Shown here: positions 23,641-31,731 of the stretch, piece by piece
Layout: each line of letters starts with the position of its first letter
Position numbering within the stretch: the first letter of the stretch is position 1
Assembly (NCBI GenBank): GCA_021464245.1
Contig: JADCRB010000059.1
Location: forward strand, 293,397-357,396
Source of the DNA: Carallia brachiata
Lineage: Eukaryota > Streptophyta > Magnoliopsida > Malpighiales > Rhizophoraceae
Direction of reading: 5' to 3'
DNA length: 64,000 nucleotides
Position numbers and translations under genes: made by a program
Notes under the pieces: model-generated
What the model saw: only the letters and a program-made list of their open reading frames with translations
Databases searched by the model: none
What the model was told of the DNA's origin: nothing

Positions 23641-25167
23641 ATCATTCTGGACCAGGAAGGCATAACTTCTGCAAACCAGACCACCATCACTTCAAAACCA
23701 TCAGAAGAGGTGACACACCGTAAGGAGGAGCCGCTCGACAACAAAAAGTCGACAACGGAGAAGGTATATGAAGCTCTCCAAACCCTTCTCGCTAACCCTC
23801 AGCTGTTTATAGCTTTGCAATCAACAGAAGTGTGGCAAAATCAAGTCAGCAATACTCTCCAGACCTCAGCTGAATCACAGCCATCAAATGAGTCTAACTC
23901 AGCGGAGCAACAGGCGGACCAAAATCACGTCGGATGTTACTCTGCTATCTCATTTTCAGATGAGGATCTCCTGCTGGGGTCCAAACCCCACAATCGGCCG
24001 CTGTATGTATCAGGCTATGTGAAAGAACAGAAGGTTCGACGTATTCTGATCGACGATGGCTCAGCAGTCAATATTATCCCAAAATCCACCATAAAGGAGC
24101 TCGGCATCGGCATTGATGAATTATCAGACAGCCGCTTGATGATTCATGGCTTTAATCAAGGAGGACAGAAAGCAATTGGGATGATTCGCTTGGAGCTAAC
24201 TATCGGTAATCTCACTTCTAGCACTCTATTTCACGTGATTGATGCACGTACCACATATAAGATGTTGCTAGGACGACCGTGGATTCATGGAAATGGAGTT
24301 GTGCTCTCAAGCCTGCATCAGTGCTTCAAGTACTACAATGGTGGCGTTCAAAAGGTCAATGCTGACTTAAAGCCGTTCGATGATGCTGAATCACATTTGG
24401 CGGATGCAGTCTTCTACACTGACACAGACAATCCGGAGATCATTCCGTCAAAAGCTACTTGGACTGGGGGCATCCACAAAAAGGGAAAAGCTGTCGAAGA
24501 ACCTGCCAATGCCCAACCCCAGGCTCCAACAAATGAAAAGCTGCCACAGCCTGCTGAACTTCGTCCGAAGGATGTTGCATCTTCAAGCTCCACTCCAGTC
24601 CTACGCTATGTGCCGAAGTCACGACGCTCAGAAGGTCAACCCCCTTTCTCTTATTGTATTGATCTTAAACAGGAGCAAGGTCATAGCCAACCCAAAACAA
24701 AGGAGCTGCACAACCTGAAGGAGACTTACACTCTGCCGATACCAAAGATTGAGCCGGTTTTGTCTTCAAAACCATTAAAAGGCTTCGTCAAACCACACAC
24801 GGGGGCAGTCGAAGGCGGCTCACTTCCAGAAAGAAGAACACATGAAGGATTTGATCCTAATGCATACAAGCTTTTGGCAAAGGCGGGCTATGACTTTTCA
24901 AACCCGAGCACAATGGGTACGCTGCCGTCCACACATGGCGCCGCTTCTCAAACATCACAGTCCCGACCTGGCTTAGGCTATCAGGAGAAGTCACCTGTGC
25001 GGATCACGCTAAAGAGCCGAAGCCGAGCAGCTGATGCACGTGCCATCACCACCACCACCAAACAGACAGGCTTATCCAGTCAAACAAAGAAGGTGAAGTC
25101 AGAGGTTCTGCATTTCATGTCACAATTAGCGAGGAGGCTGATTCCGACTCATCAGATGGTGAAGTGA
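23617..25167 (+). CDS. Gypsy aspartic protease region
   Basis: An open frame of 516 codons. After a Glu/Ser-rich linker comes a retropepsin-like domain at about residues 135-220. Its active-site triplet lies in 'ILIDDGSAVNIIPKST' (about 24046-24093), followed by 'LLGRPWIHGNG' (about 24266-24300). In gypsy elements this enzyme cuts the Gag-Pol precursor. The frame is lost near 25110; the real polyprotein continues in the next frame ('FHVTISEEADSD', about 25115-25155) into the reverse transcriptase. The ATG used to open this frame is internal; the true product is a polyprotein. Confidence 0.8.
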   Translation: MKLKSQNKIILDQEGITSANQTTITSKPSEEVTHRKEEPLDNKKSTTEKVYEALQTLLANPQLFIALQSTEVWQNQVSNTLQTSAESQPSNESNSAEQQADQNHVGCYSAISFSDEDLLLGSKPHNRPLYVSGYVKEQKVRRILIDDGSAVNIIPKSTIKELGIGIDELSDSRLMIHGFNQGGQKAIGMIRLELTIGNLTSSTLFHVIDARTTYKMLLGRPWIHGNGVVLSSLHQCFKYYNGGVQKVNADLKPFDDAESHLADAVFYTDTDNPEIIPSKATWTGGIHKKGKAVEEPANAQPQAPTNEKLPQPAELRPKDVASSSSTPVLRYVPKSRRSEGQPPFSYCIDLKQEQGHSQPKTKELHNLKETYTLPIPKIEPVLSSKPLKGFVKPHTGAVEGGSLPERRTHEGFDPNAYKLLAKAGYDFSNPSTMGTLPSTHGAASQTSQSRPGLGYQEKSPVRITLKSRSRAADARAITTTTKQTGLSSQTKKVKSEVLHFMSQLARRLIPTHQMVK

Positions 25168-26315
25168 AGGAGGCTCCCCCGGAACTTGAAGATGGTGGCC
25201 AAGCAACTGTTGATGAACTCAAGGAGGTCAATCTTGGCTCTCCGGAAGATCCTCGACCTACATTTGTAAGTGCTTTACTTACTGCAGAAGAAGAGCAAGA
25301 ATATGTTCAGGTATTAAGTCAATACAGGGACGTGTTCGCATGGAGTTACAAAGAAATGCCTGGACTTGACCCAAAAATTGCGGTGCATCGTCTAGCAGTA
25401 AAGAAGGGTGTCCGTTCTGTCAAGCAGCCACAACGACGGTTCCGCCCGGAACTCATTCCACAAATCGAGGAGGAGGTGAACAAGCTGATCAATGCCGGCT
25501 TCATCCGAGAGGTCACCTACCCAACGTGGATTGCCAACATTGTCCCAGTAAGAAAGAAGAATGGACAGTTGAGGGTATGTGTTGATTTTCGAGATCTTAA
25601 CAAGGCCTGCCCGAAAGATGACTTTCCATTGCCCATAACGGAGATCACAGTCGATGCAACAACGGGTCACGAAGCATTGTCTTTCATGGATGGTTCTTCA
25701 GGCTATAACCAAATCAGAATGGCACCAGAAGACGAGGAGTTGACAGCATTCCGCACCCCAAAAGGTATATACTGCTACAAAGTTATGCCGTTTGGATTGA
25801 AAAATGCTGGCGCCACTTATCAACGTGCTATGCAAAAAATTTTTGATGACATGCTGCACAAGATTGTAGAATGTTATGTTGATGACTTAGTTGTAAAGAC
25901 TAAGAAGCGCAAAGACCACCTCGAGGATCTCAAGACAGTGTTCGAAAGACTTCGGAGGCATCAGCTCAAAATGAACCCTCTCAAGTGCGCATTCGGTGTC
26001 ACATCAGGAAAGTTTCTTGGGTTCGTGGTGCGCCATCGTGGAATCGAAGTTGATCAGTCAAAGGTTGAGGCAATTCAAAAGATGCCTGAACCTAAAAACC
26101 TGCACGAGCTGCGAAGTCTACAAGGAAAGCTGGCCTACATTCGCCGTTTCATCTCCAATTTAGCTGGGAGATGTCAACCTTTCCATCGGTTGATGAAGAA
26201 GGATGTCAACTTCGAGTGGGACGAAGCTTGCAGCAAAGCCTTTGAAAGCATAAAGAAGTATCTTTCCAATCCACCGGTCCTAGGTGCTCCAATTCAAGGA
26301 AAGTCGTTGATTCTT
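25164..26315 (+). pseudogene. Gypsy reverse transcriptase
   Basis: The RT blocks are well preserved: 'PVRKKNGQLRVCVDFRDLN' (about 25545-25600), 'MDGSSGYNQI' (25687-25716), 'KVMPFGLKNAGATYQ' (25780-25822) and the catalytic YVDD at 25875-25886. A thumb/connection region follows, with 'GKFLGFVV' near 26010. It makes cDNA from the element RNA. The frame is unbroken until the N at 26316. The start given is only where this frame opens; the protein is part of Pol. Confidence 0.9.
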
Positions 26316-26674
26316 NGGAGGCATCAGCTCAAAATGAACCCTCTCAAGTGCGCATTCGGTGTCACATCAGGAAAGTTTCTTGGGTTCGTGGTGCGCCATC
26401 GTGGAATCGAAGTTGATCAGTCAAAGGTTGAGGCAATTCAAAAGATGCCTGAACCTAAAAACCTGCACGAGCTGCGAAGTCTACAAGGAAAGCTGGCTAC
26501 ATTCGCCGTTTCATCTCCAATTTAGCTGGGAGATGTCAACCTTTCCATCGGTTGATGAAGAAGGATGTCAACTTCGAGTGGGACGAAGCTTGCAGCAAAG
26601 CCTTTGAGAGCATAAAGAAGTACCTTTCCAATCCACCGGTCCTAGGCTCCAATTCAAGGAAAGTCGTTGATTCT
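25954..26674. repeat. Near-perfect 360-bp direct repeat around a single N (probable assembly seam)
   Basis: 25954-26315 and 26317-26674 are the same sequence except for a one-base deletion near 26498, a two-base deletion near 26646 and a couple of substitutions, all in the second copy. They meet at one ambiguous base, N, at 26316. Removing one copy gives a normal gypsy pol layout. This is what two overlapping contig ends joined without merging would look like. Confidence 0.85.
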
Positions 26675-27671
26675 CTACATTGCAGCGCAGGAAAGATCTT
26701 TGGGAGCCTTGCTTGCACAGGAAAACGAGCAGGGAAAGGAAGTTGCCCTGTACTACTTGAGCAGAACACTAAACGGTCCGGAGCTGAGTTATTCGCCCAT
26801 TGAAAAGACATGTCTAGCACTGTTCTTTGCCATTGACAAGCTGAGGCACTACATGCAAGCTCACACGGTACGTCTCATTGCCAGAGCTGATCCTGTCAAA
26901 TATATCTTATCTAGACCAATCTTGTCAGGACGACTTGCCAAGTGGGCAGTAATCCTACAAAGCTACGACATTGTCTACGTGCCTCAAAAAGCAGTCAAAG
27001 GACAAGCTCTAGCAGACTTCCTTGCAGATCACCCTGTTCCGTCAGATTGGGAGTTCACAGATGATCTTCCAGATGAAGAGGTCTTTTACATTGAGACACT
27101 GCCACCATGGACGATGTTCTTTGATGGTGCAGCAAGGCGTGATGGTGCTGGTGCCGGCATAGTGTTTGTCACTCCTCAACGACAAATACTACCATATGCT
27201 ATCATTCTCGGTGAGTTATGTTCAAATAATGTTGCTGAATACCAGGCTTTGATCATTGGTCTTCAAATGGCTGTCGATATGAAGATTCCAACTATAGAAG
27301 TCCATGGAGATTCCCAGCTCGTCATCAACCAACTTACAGGATTGTATGACGTGAAGAAAGAGGACCTTGCGCCTTACCATCAACGTGCTCGACAGCTAAT
27401 GGATGAATTTGAAAGCATCACCTTGGAGCATGTGCCTCGACGAGAAAACACTCAGGCAGACGCATTGGCTAACTTGGCCACCTCTCTTGCAAAGTCAGAA
27501 ACCCAGGCTACAGTTGTTGCCGTATGCCAGAAATGGATAGTGCCACAGAAGGATGATGAAGAAACTACAGCAGCCAACGCTGTATCTGTACGTCTCACGG
27601 TGGACGAGGATTGGCGCCAACCAATCATTGACTATCTACAACGGGAAGCTGCCCGAAGATCGTCGTCATAA
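26667..27671 (+). CDS. Gypsy RNase H region (two RNase H-like domains)
   Basis: The first, retroviral-type domain follows RT: 'LGALLAQENEQGK' (about 26700-26740) and 'SYSPIEKTCLALFFAIDKL' (about 26790-26845). A second, archaeal/plant-type RNase H begins with 'MFFDGAARRDGAGAGIVF' (about 27115-27170) and has 'NNVAEYQALIIGL' (about 27226-27263), 'VHGDSQLVINQL' (about 27301-27336) and 'ENTQADALANLA' (about 27445-27480). Its Asp-Glu-Asp-Asp metal ligands are all there. Dual RNase H is a mark of the Tat lineage. The frame shifts by one base near 27640 before integrase. Confidence 0.85.
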   Translation: MILYIAAQERSLGALLAQENEQGKEVALYYLSRTLNGPELSYSPIEKTCLALFFAIDKLRHYMQAHTVRLIARADPVKYILSRPILSGRLAKWAVILQSYDIVYVPQKAVKGQALADFLADHPVPSDWEFTDDLPDEEVFYIETLPPWTMFFDGAARRDGAGAGIVFVTPQRQILPYAIILGELCSNNVAEYQALIIGLQMAVDMKIPTIEVHGDSQLVINQLTGLYDVKKEDLAPYHQRARQLMDEFESITLEHVPRRENTQADALANLATSLAKSETQATVVAVCQKWIVPQKDDEETTAANAVSVRLTVDEDWRQPIIDYLQREAARRSSS

Positions 27672-28854
27672 AACAGAAATTCAACGACGAGCTCCCCGGT
27701 TCATATATCTCAAGGATGCTCTGTATCGAAGGTCTTTTGATGGAGTTCTACTTCGCTGCCTAGCCAATGAAGAGGCAAAACAGGCTCTCACTGAAGCACA
27801 TTCTGGTGTTTGTGGCGGACATCAATCAGGGCCTAAGTTGCACTTTCAACTCAGAAGGATGGGATACTACTGGCCAACCATGGTACGTGATTCAATTGAG
27901 TTTGCTAAAACCTGTCAAGCTTGTCAATTTCATGCGAATTACATACATCAACCACCGGAGCCACTGCATCCAACTGTCTCATCCTGGCCCTTTGAAGCTT
28001 GGGGTCTCGACTTAGTGGGGCCCTTGCCAAAGTCATCCCTGGGTCACCTGTACATCCTCGCAGCAACCGACTACTTCTCAAAATGGGCTGAAGCCATTCC
28101 ACTTAGAGAGGTAAAGAAGGAGCATGTTGCCAATTTCATCCGGACTCAGCTGATCTATCGCTATGGAGTCCCTCGATTCATCATCACTGATAATGGTAAG
28201 CAGTTCTACAACAGCTTAATCGACAAGCTCTGCGAGAAGTTCAAGTTCAAGCAGTACAAGTCATCCATGTACAATGCCCCAGCAAATGGCTTGGCCGAAG
28301 CATTCAACAAGACCTTATGCAACCTGTTGCGGAAGGTAGTCTCTAAATCCAAAAGAGATTGGCATGACAGAATTCCGGAGGCATTATGGGCGTATCGTAC
28401 AACTTACCGGACTCCAACACAGGCGACGCCATACTCACTTGTCTACGGTGTCGAAGCAATACTGCCGTTGGAAACACAGATTCCATCCCTACGCATGGCT
28501 GTTCTGGAAGGACTCACACAGGAAGAGAATGCTCGCCTACGTCTGGATGAGTTAGAAGCCCTAGATGAAAGGAGGCTCGAAGCACAACAGCAACTTGAGT
28601 GCTACCAAGCCCGGCTCACCAACACGTTCAACCGCAGGGTCCGCCCTCGATCTTTTCAAGTTGGCGACCTTGTTCTTGCAGTGCGACGGCCCATCAACAT
28701 GAAGCATCGGCCTGGTGACAAGCTTACTTCCAAATGGGACGGGCCATACTTAGTGCAGGAGGCCTACACTCACAACGCTTACATGCTGTCAGACCAAGAA
28801 GGCGTCCGAATCGGCCCAATCAATGGTAAATTTCTGAAACAGTATTATGTGTAA
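27553..28854 (+). CDS. Gypsy integrase
   Basis: It contains an N-terminal HHCC zinc domain (His of 'EAHSGVCGGHQ', then 'CQACQF' near 27918), and the catalytic core with D in 'GLDLVGPLP' (about 28003), D in 'FIITDNGKQF' (about 28178) and E in 'NGLAEAFNKT' (about 28285-28315). The C-terminus has a GPY/F-like module ('WDGPYLVQEAY', about 28738-28770) and no chromodomain. The frame is open to the stop at 28852-28854. It inserts element cDNA into the chromosome. The opening ATG is inside the RNase H/integrase linker. Confidence 0.88.
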   Translation: MMKKLQQPTLYLYVSRWTRIGANQSLTIYNGKLPEDRRHKTEIQRRAPRFIYLKDALYRRSFDGVLLRCLANEEAKQALTEAHSGVCGGHQSGPKLHFQLRRMGYYWPTMVRDSIEFAKTCQACQFHANYIHQPPEPLHPTVSSWPFEAWGLDLVGPLPKSSLGHLYILAATDYFSKWAEAIPLREVKKEHVANFIRTQLIYRYGVPRFIITDNGKQFYNSLIDKLCEKFKFKQYKSSMYNAPANGLAEAFNKTLCNLLRKVVSKSKRDWHDRIPEALWAYRTTYRTPTQATPYSLVYGVEAILPLETQIPSLRMAVLEGLTQEENARLRLDELEALDERRLEAQQQLECYQARLTNTFNRRVRPRSFQVGDLVLAVRRPINMKHRPGDKLTSKWDGPYLVQEAYTHNAYMLSDQEGVRIGPINGKFLKQYYV

Positions 28855-28857
28855 ATA

Positions 28858-28968
28858 TGTTTAAAAAAAAAAATCAAAAAAAAAAGAAAAAAAAGAAAAA
28901 AAAAGAAAAAATCAAAAAAATAGAAAAAAAGAAAAAAATCAAAAAAAAAATCAAAAAAAAAAAATGCG
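28858..28968. repeat. A-rich tract after pol
   Basis: Runs of A broken by single G, T or C, directly following the integrase stop. It separates pol from the captured 3' region. Confidence 0.85.
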
Positions 28969-28984
28969 AAGTCCCGATCTGAAA

Positions 28985-29218
28985 GACCAAGCGAAAGTCC
29001 AAACCCAAACACTAGAGCCCAATTCAGAGTCAAAACCCAAACACTCAACCCAAATCCAAAAAATTCAAATCCAAAACCCAAACACTCGACCCAAGTCCAA
29101 AAATCCAAGTCTAGAAGCCCAAACACTCGACCCAAATCCAATCCAAAACCCAAAACCCAAAAATTTCAAGTTCCAGACACAATCCAAAACCCAAGTTCAA
29201 AATCCAATCCAACTCCTG
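28985..29218. repeat. Degenerate 'CCCAAAnnC' repeat array
   Basis: Repeated short phrases such as 'acccaaacactcgacccaa', 'atccaaaacccaa' and 'aagtccaaaa' with irregular spacing. C and A dominate and T and G are scarce, unlike the sequence on either side. Frames across it encode P/K/N/Q-rich peptides with no domain. It may be an expanded leader of the next gene. Confidence 0.65.
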
Positions 29219-29253
29219 GCCCGCATGAGTATAAACTGTGAACGGCCCAAAAA

Positions 29254-29261
29254 TATAAAAG
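29254..29261 (+). promoter_or_regulatory. TATA-like box ahead of the WOX-like ORF
   Basis: TATAAAAG lies 95 bases upstream of the ATG at 29349, with a pyrimidine/A-rich leader in between. It could give the captured gene its own transcript, separate from the LTR promoter. This is a motif match only. Confidence 0.4.
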
Positions 29262-29348
29262 CGACGGAGGGTTTGAGTCTGAAACTCAGCATCAGTCTCA
29301 ACCGATCTTCACCACACACCAGACCTTTGCTCCTCTGCCACAAGAAAG

Positions 29349-29972
29349 ATGAAACCAGTTGCAGAACCTCAAGACAAGGGAGAAGAAAGGTCACCCCGCA
29401 CAAGGTGGCAACCGACCATGGCACAACTGGAAATTTTGGAGGAAGTCTTCCACAACAATGGAGGTATTATTCCTAGTGCATCTCAAATTTACCAACTTGT
29501 CTCACGATTGCGCCCACTCGGAGCAATCGAAGGAAAAAATGTGTTTTATTGGTTCCAGAATCGGAGAAAGCAGGAAGAAACCAGCACTGAGAACTGCTTA
29601 TTCCAAAGAACAGTCTGTCGTTCCAATAGTAAATCTTACTGGTACAGCTTCGCCCTCAAATGAAGCAGGTCCGAGTTCTTCCACTGCAATGGTCTCTCCA
29701 CGGTGTGTTCATCAAAGCCGTAGCCCATGGGAGCATGCATGCTGGTCCTGGTGGCTTACGGAATCAGCCAAGGGTTCATCCCTCCTAGATACTTAAGTCT
29801 AGGAGGAACTTTTCTAGCAGAAAGGAGTTATTCCGGCGAAACTTTGCCTCTCTTTCCAGAATATTCCGACAGCATCAACCAGTTGGAAAGCGACGTCGAC
29901 GTCGACGTCAACATCATCGGCCCACCAGACGAGGCCGAGCTTGACTTGGAGCTGCGCCTTGGGCCCCTCTAG
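29349..29972 (+). pseudogene. WUSCHEL-related homeobox (WOX-like) gene captured inside the gypsy element
   Basis: The first frame (29349-29663) holds a WOX homeodomain at about residues 17-77 (29397-29579): 'RTRWQPTMAQLEILEEVF', then 'PSASQIYQLVSRLR', then 'IEGKNVFYWFQNRRK'. The 'NVFYWFQN' recognition helix is diagnostic of WOX proteins, and 'IEGKN' is as in the WUS clade. The coding frame probably switches near 29575 (AGPSSST-type linker in the next frame) and returns by 29727, ending in 'ELDLELRLGPL'. Its L-E-L-R-L (29946-29960) is an EAR-type repression motif like the one near the end of WUS-clade proteins. No intron interrupts the homeodomain. WOX factors bind DNA and control stem-cell fate; nothing shows this copy is expressed. 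Confidence 0.8.
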
Positions 29973-29989
29973 GACGGCCGACAAGATAA

Positions 29990-30072
29990 GGTGCAACGAC
30001 TTTGGCAGCACACGGTAAAGACTTCTGCAGCACACGCTAACGACTTCTGCAGCACACGGCAACGACTTTCGT
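29990..30072. repeat. Short tandem repeat, about 24-bp unit
   Basis: Three to four imperfect units of the type 'gcagcacacggtaaagactt' lie directly downstream of the WOX-like ORF's stop codon. Non-coding; it may mark where captured DNA meets element DNA. Confidence 0.7.
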
Positions 30073-30261
30073 GACACGCGTCAGCCGCTGTCTCTTTTGT
30101 CTCTTATACAGGAAAGGGACGTGGATGACCCTGCTCGATTCTGCGTACCTTCTTTTTGACTTTTTCAAAAAAAAAAAAAAAAAAAACTTTATCGCATGTA
30201 TATATATCTTGCATTCCCGAGTTATAATACTCACCCCTCAACTCTTCTTTCTCAAAAGAAA

Positions 30262-30510
30262 ATGGCTAGTCTCTGCACTTGTCTCAGGAAGTTCTTCGAT
30301 CAAGAAGTTGGAGGCGCACGAGCTAAGAAAAGAAGGAGTAGTCTTCCTCGAGGGATCCCTAACGCCATCGGTGTCATGGAGTTCCAACTACTCTCCTTAG
30401 TTCACATCTACTACAGAGGGATGAGACGCTGCAATTATCCTAATCTTCCTTTGGATGCGGCGATGTACGGGGAAGTTCCAACTACTCTCCTTACGTCGAA
30501 GCAGACTTAG
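30262..30510 (+). CDS. Unrecognised 82-codon ORF in the gypsy 3' region
   Basis: ATG at 30262 follows a TATA-like region at 30200-30210. The translation begins 'MASLCTCLRKFFDQEV', then a basic 'RAKKRRSSLPRG' patch, and has no domain known to me. The phrase 'gttccaactactctcctta' occurs twice (30382 and 30475), suggesting local duplication. A second frame, 30455-30775, is Ser/Gly-rich and also unassigned. It may be random, or part of the same captured segment as the WOX-like gene. Confidence 0.25.
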   Translation: MASLCTCLRKFFDQEVGGARAKKRRSSLPRGIPNAIGVMEFQLLSLVHIYYRGMRRCNYPNLPLDAAMYGEVPTTLLTSKQT

Positions 30511-30866
30511 GAATCATCACTACAGTCAGTCTCTCTGTGCGCAGGTCTTAAAGTTCCAAAGTGCTGGGCCTTCCTCTTGGGGAGGTTCAAGTTCTTTGCC
30601 TACCGGATCATCCTCACCAGAGCTCTGGAACTTTAAGAGATATAAAAAATCCTTTGCGGGCTATGGAAGCTCGAACGCACCTGGAACCAGAATATCAATT
30701 TTTATATTGGCTGGGGTGCTAACTTTCTCAAGATCGTATCGGGTTCCTATTGTGATCCAACAACAGCAGGCATAGTCGGAGATAGAAGATTTCAACATTC
30801 AACTTCAACCTGGACTTCAAGACTCGGATCGGATCACGACCACAAAGTTCTTCCTTACCGACCCTT

Positions 30867-30880
30867 GAAGTGGGGGCATT
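30867..30880 (+). promoter_or_regulatory. Polypurine tract of the gypsy element
   Basis: 'GAAGTGGGGGCATT' immediately precedes the 3' LTR start, the place and composition expected for plus-strand priming. Confidence 0.7.
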
Positions 30881-31731
30881 TGTAAACAGAAAAAAAAAAA
30901 AAAAATGAATTCGTTGAATTCAATGGCCATTGAATTCAATGAATTCAATTGCCATTGAATTCAATGGCCGGCGTTGCCAATTTTGAATTGGCAACGCCGG
31001 CCAAAGAAAAATTAAATTAAAAAGATTCCTTTCCCATGTGATGTTCACATGGGAAAGGAACCCTATAAATAGGCCCCTGCCCCCCAGTTCAAAACACATT
31101 CAGCAAATCTGTAAACAGAAAAATTCAGAGAATTTGAGAGAAAAAGAAAATTTTGAAAATCTCTCAAGAAAATTTCTCCTTTTCTTACGTGCTTTTACTT
31201 AGCAGTATACTCTCCTAACTCCGTTTTGAGAGATATTTCAGGGGTAAGGCTCAAAAAATTTGCTGTTTCCATTTCTAAAGTTATTTTTAAATTTATATTC
31301 TTGGATCGCTATAGATCTGAATTTCTGAGAATATAGAGTTAAAAATATCAAATTACTACAAATCCGGCTGGGATTAAGCCTCATACGGCCCTCAGCAAAA
31401 TCCAGGCAGCTCATCCGAGAACAAGTCTCTTCGACCCTCGGTGAAATTAAGCCAGATCGGCTCAGATCAGGTCTCTGCGGTTCTTAACCGTAGTCAAAAC
31501 GTCCAAATCAGATCCGGTTTCAGTCTACCCAGTTCAAGAAAAATCTGTGGAATTTATTTCTGTCAAGATCAAACTCGTGCAGCCCTTGACCGAGTCAAAA
31601 AAGGAACACTAATCAGAGCATCTACGGAGATTGACCCCACGTAAATTTTCTTTTCTTTTACAATTTTTATTTGTAATTTATTTTTATATTTTCGAATTTA
31701 ATTGTTTTAGATTCGAAATTTACGCTTTACA
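30881..31731 (+). repeat. Gypsy 3' LTR (U3 type 2)
   Basis: Starts TGTAAAC, ends TTTACA. U3 contains repeated 'ttgaattcaatg' palindromes (30906-30965), a GC-rich hairpin with 17-base arms (30966-31002), another hairpin (31028-31058), and a TATAAAT box at 31064. From about 31362 onward it matches the 5' LTR. The unrelated U3 means this LTR descends from a different subfamily than the 5' LTR. Confidence 0.85.

Larger units (their letters stand above)
21113..31731 (+). mobile_element. Tat-type Ty3/gypsy LTR retrotransposon carrying a WOX-like homeobox
   Basis: The element runs from LTR to LTR (TGTAAAC...TTTACA at both) and contains primer-binding region, gag, aspartic protease, reverse transcriptase, two RNase H-like domains, integrase, a non-viral 3' region and a polypurine tract. 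Domain order RT-RNH-INT makes it Ty3/gypsy; the doubled RNase H and the extra 3' region fit the Tat lineage. Its LTRs are unequal (677 and 851 bases) with unrelated U3 parts. The bases next to the ends (ATAAT on the left, CATGC on the right) do not form a target duplication, so it is probably a recombinant. Several frameshifts and an assembly seam at 26316 break the reading frame. Confidence 0.85.

Noticed and set aside
28845..29153. Phe/Gly-rich minus-strand ORF after gypsy integrase
   Set aside because: It arises from the A-rich tract and the C/A-rich array read backward.
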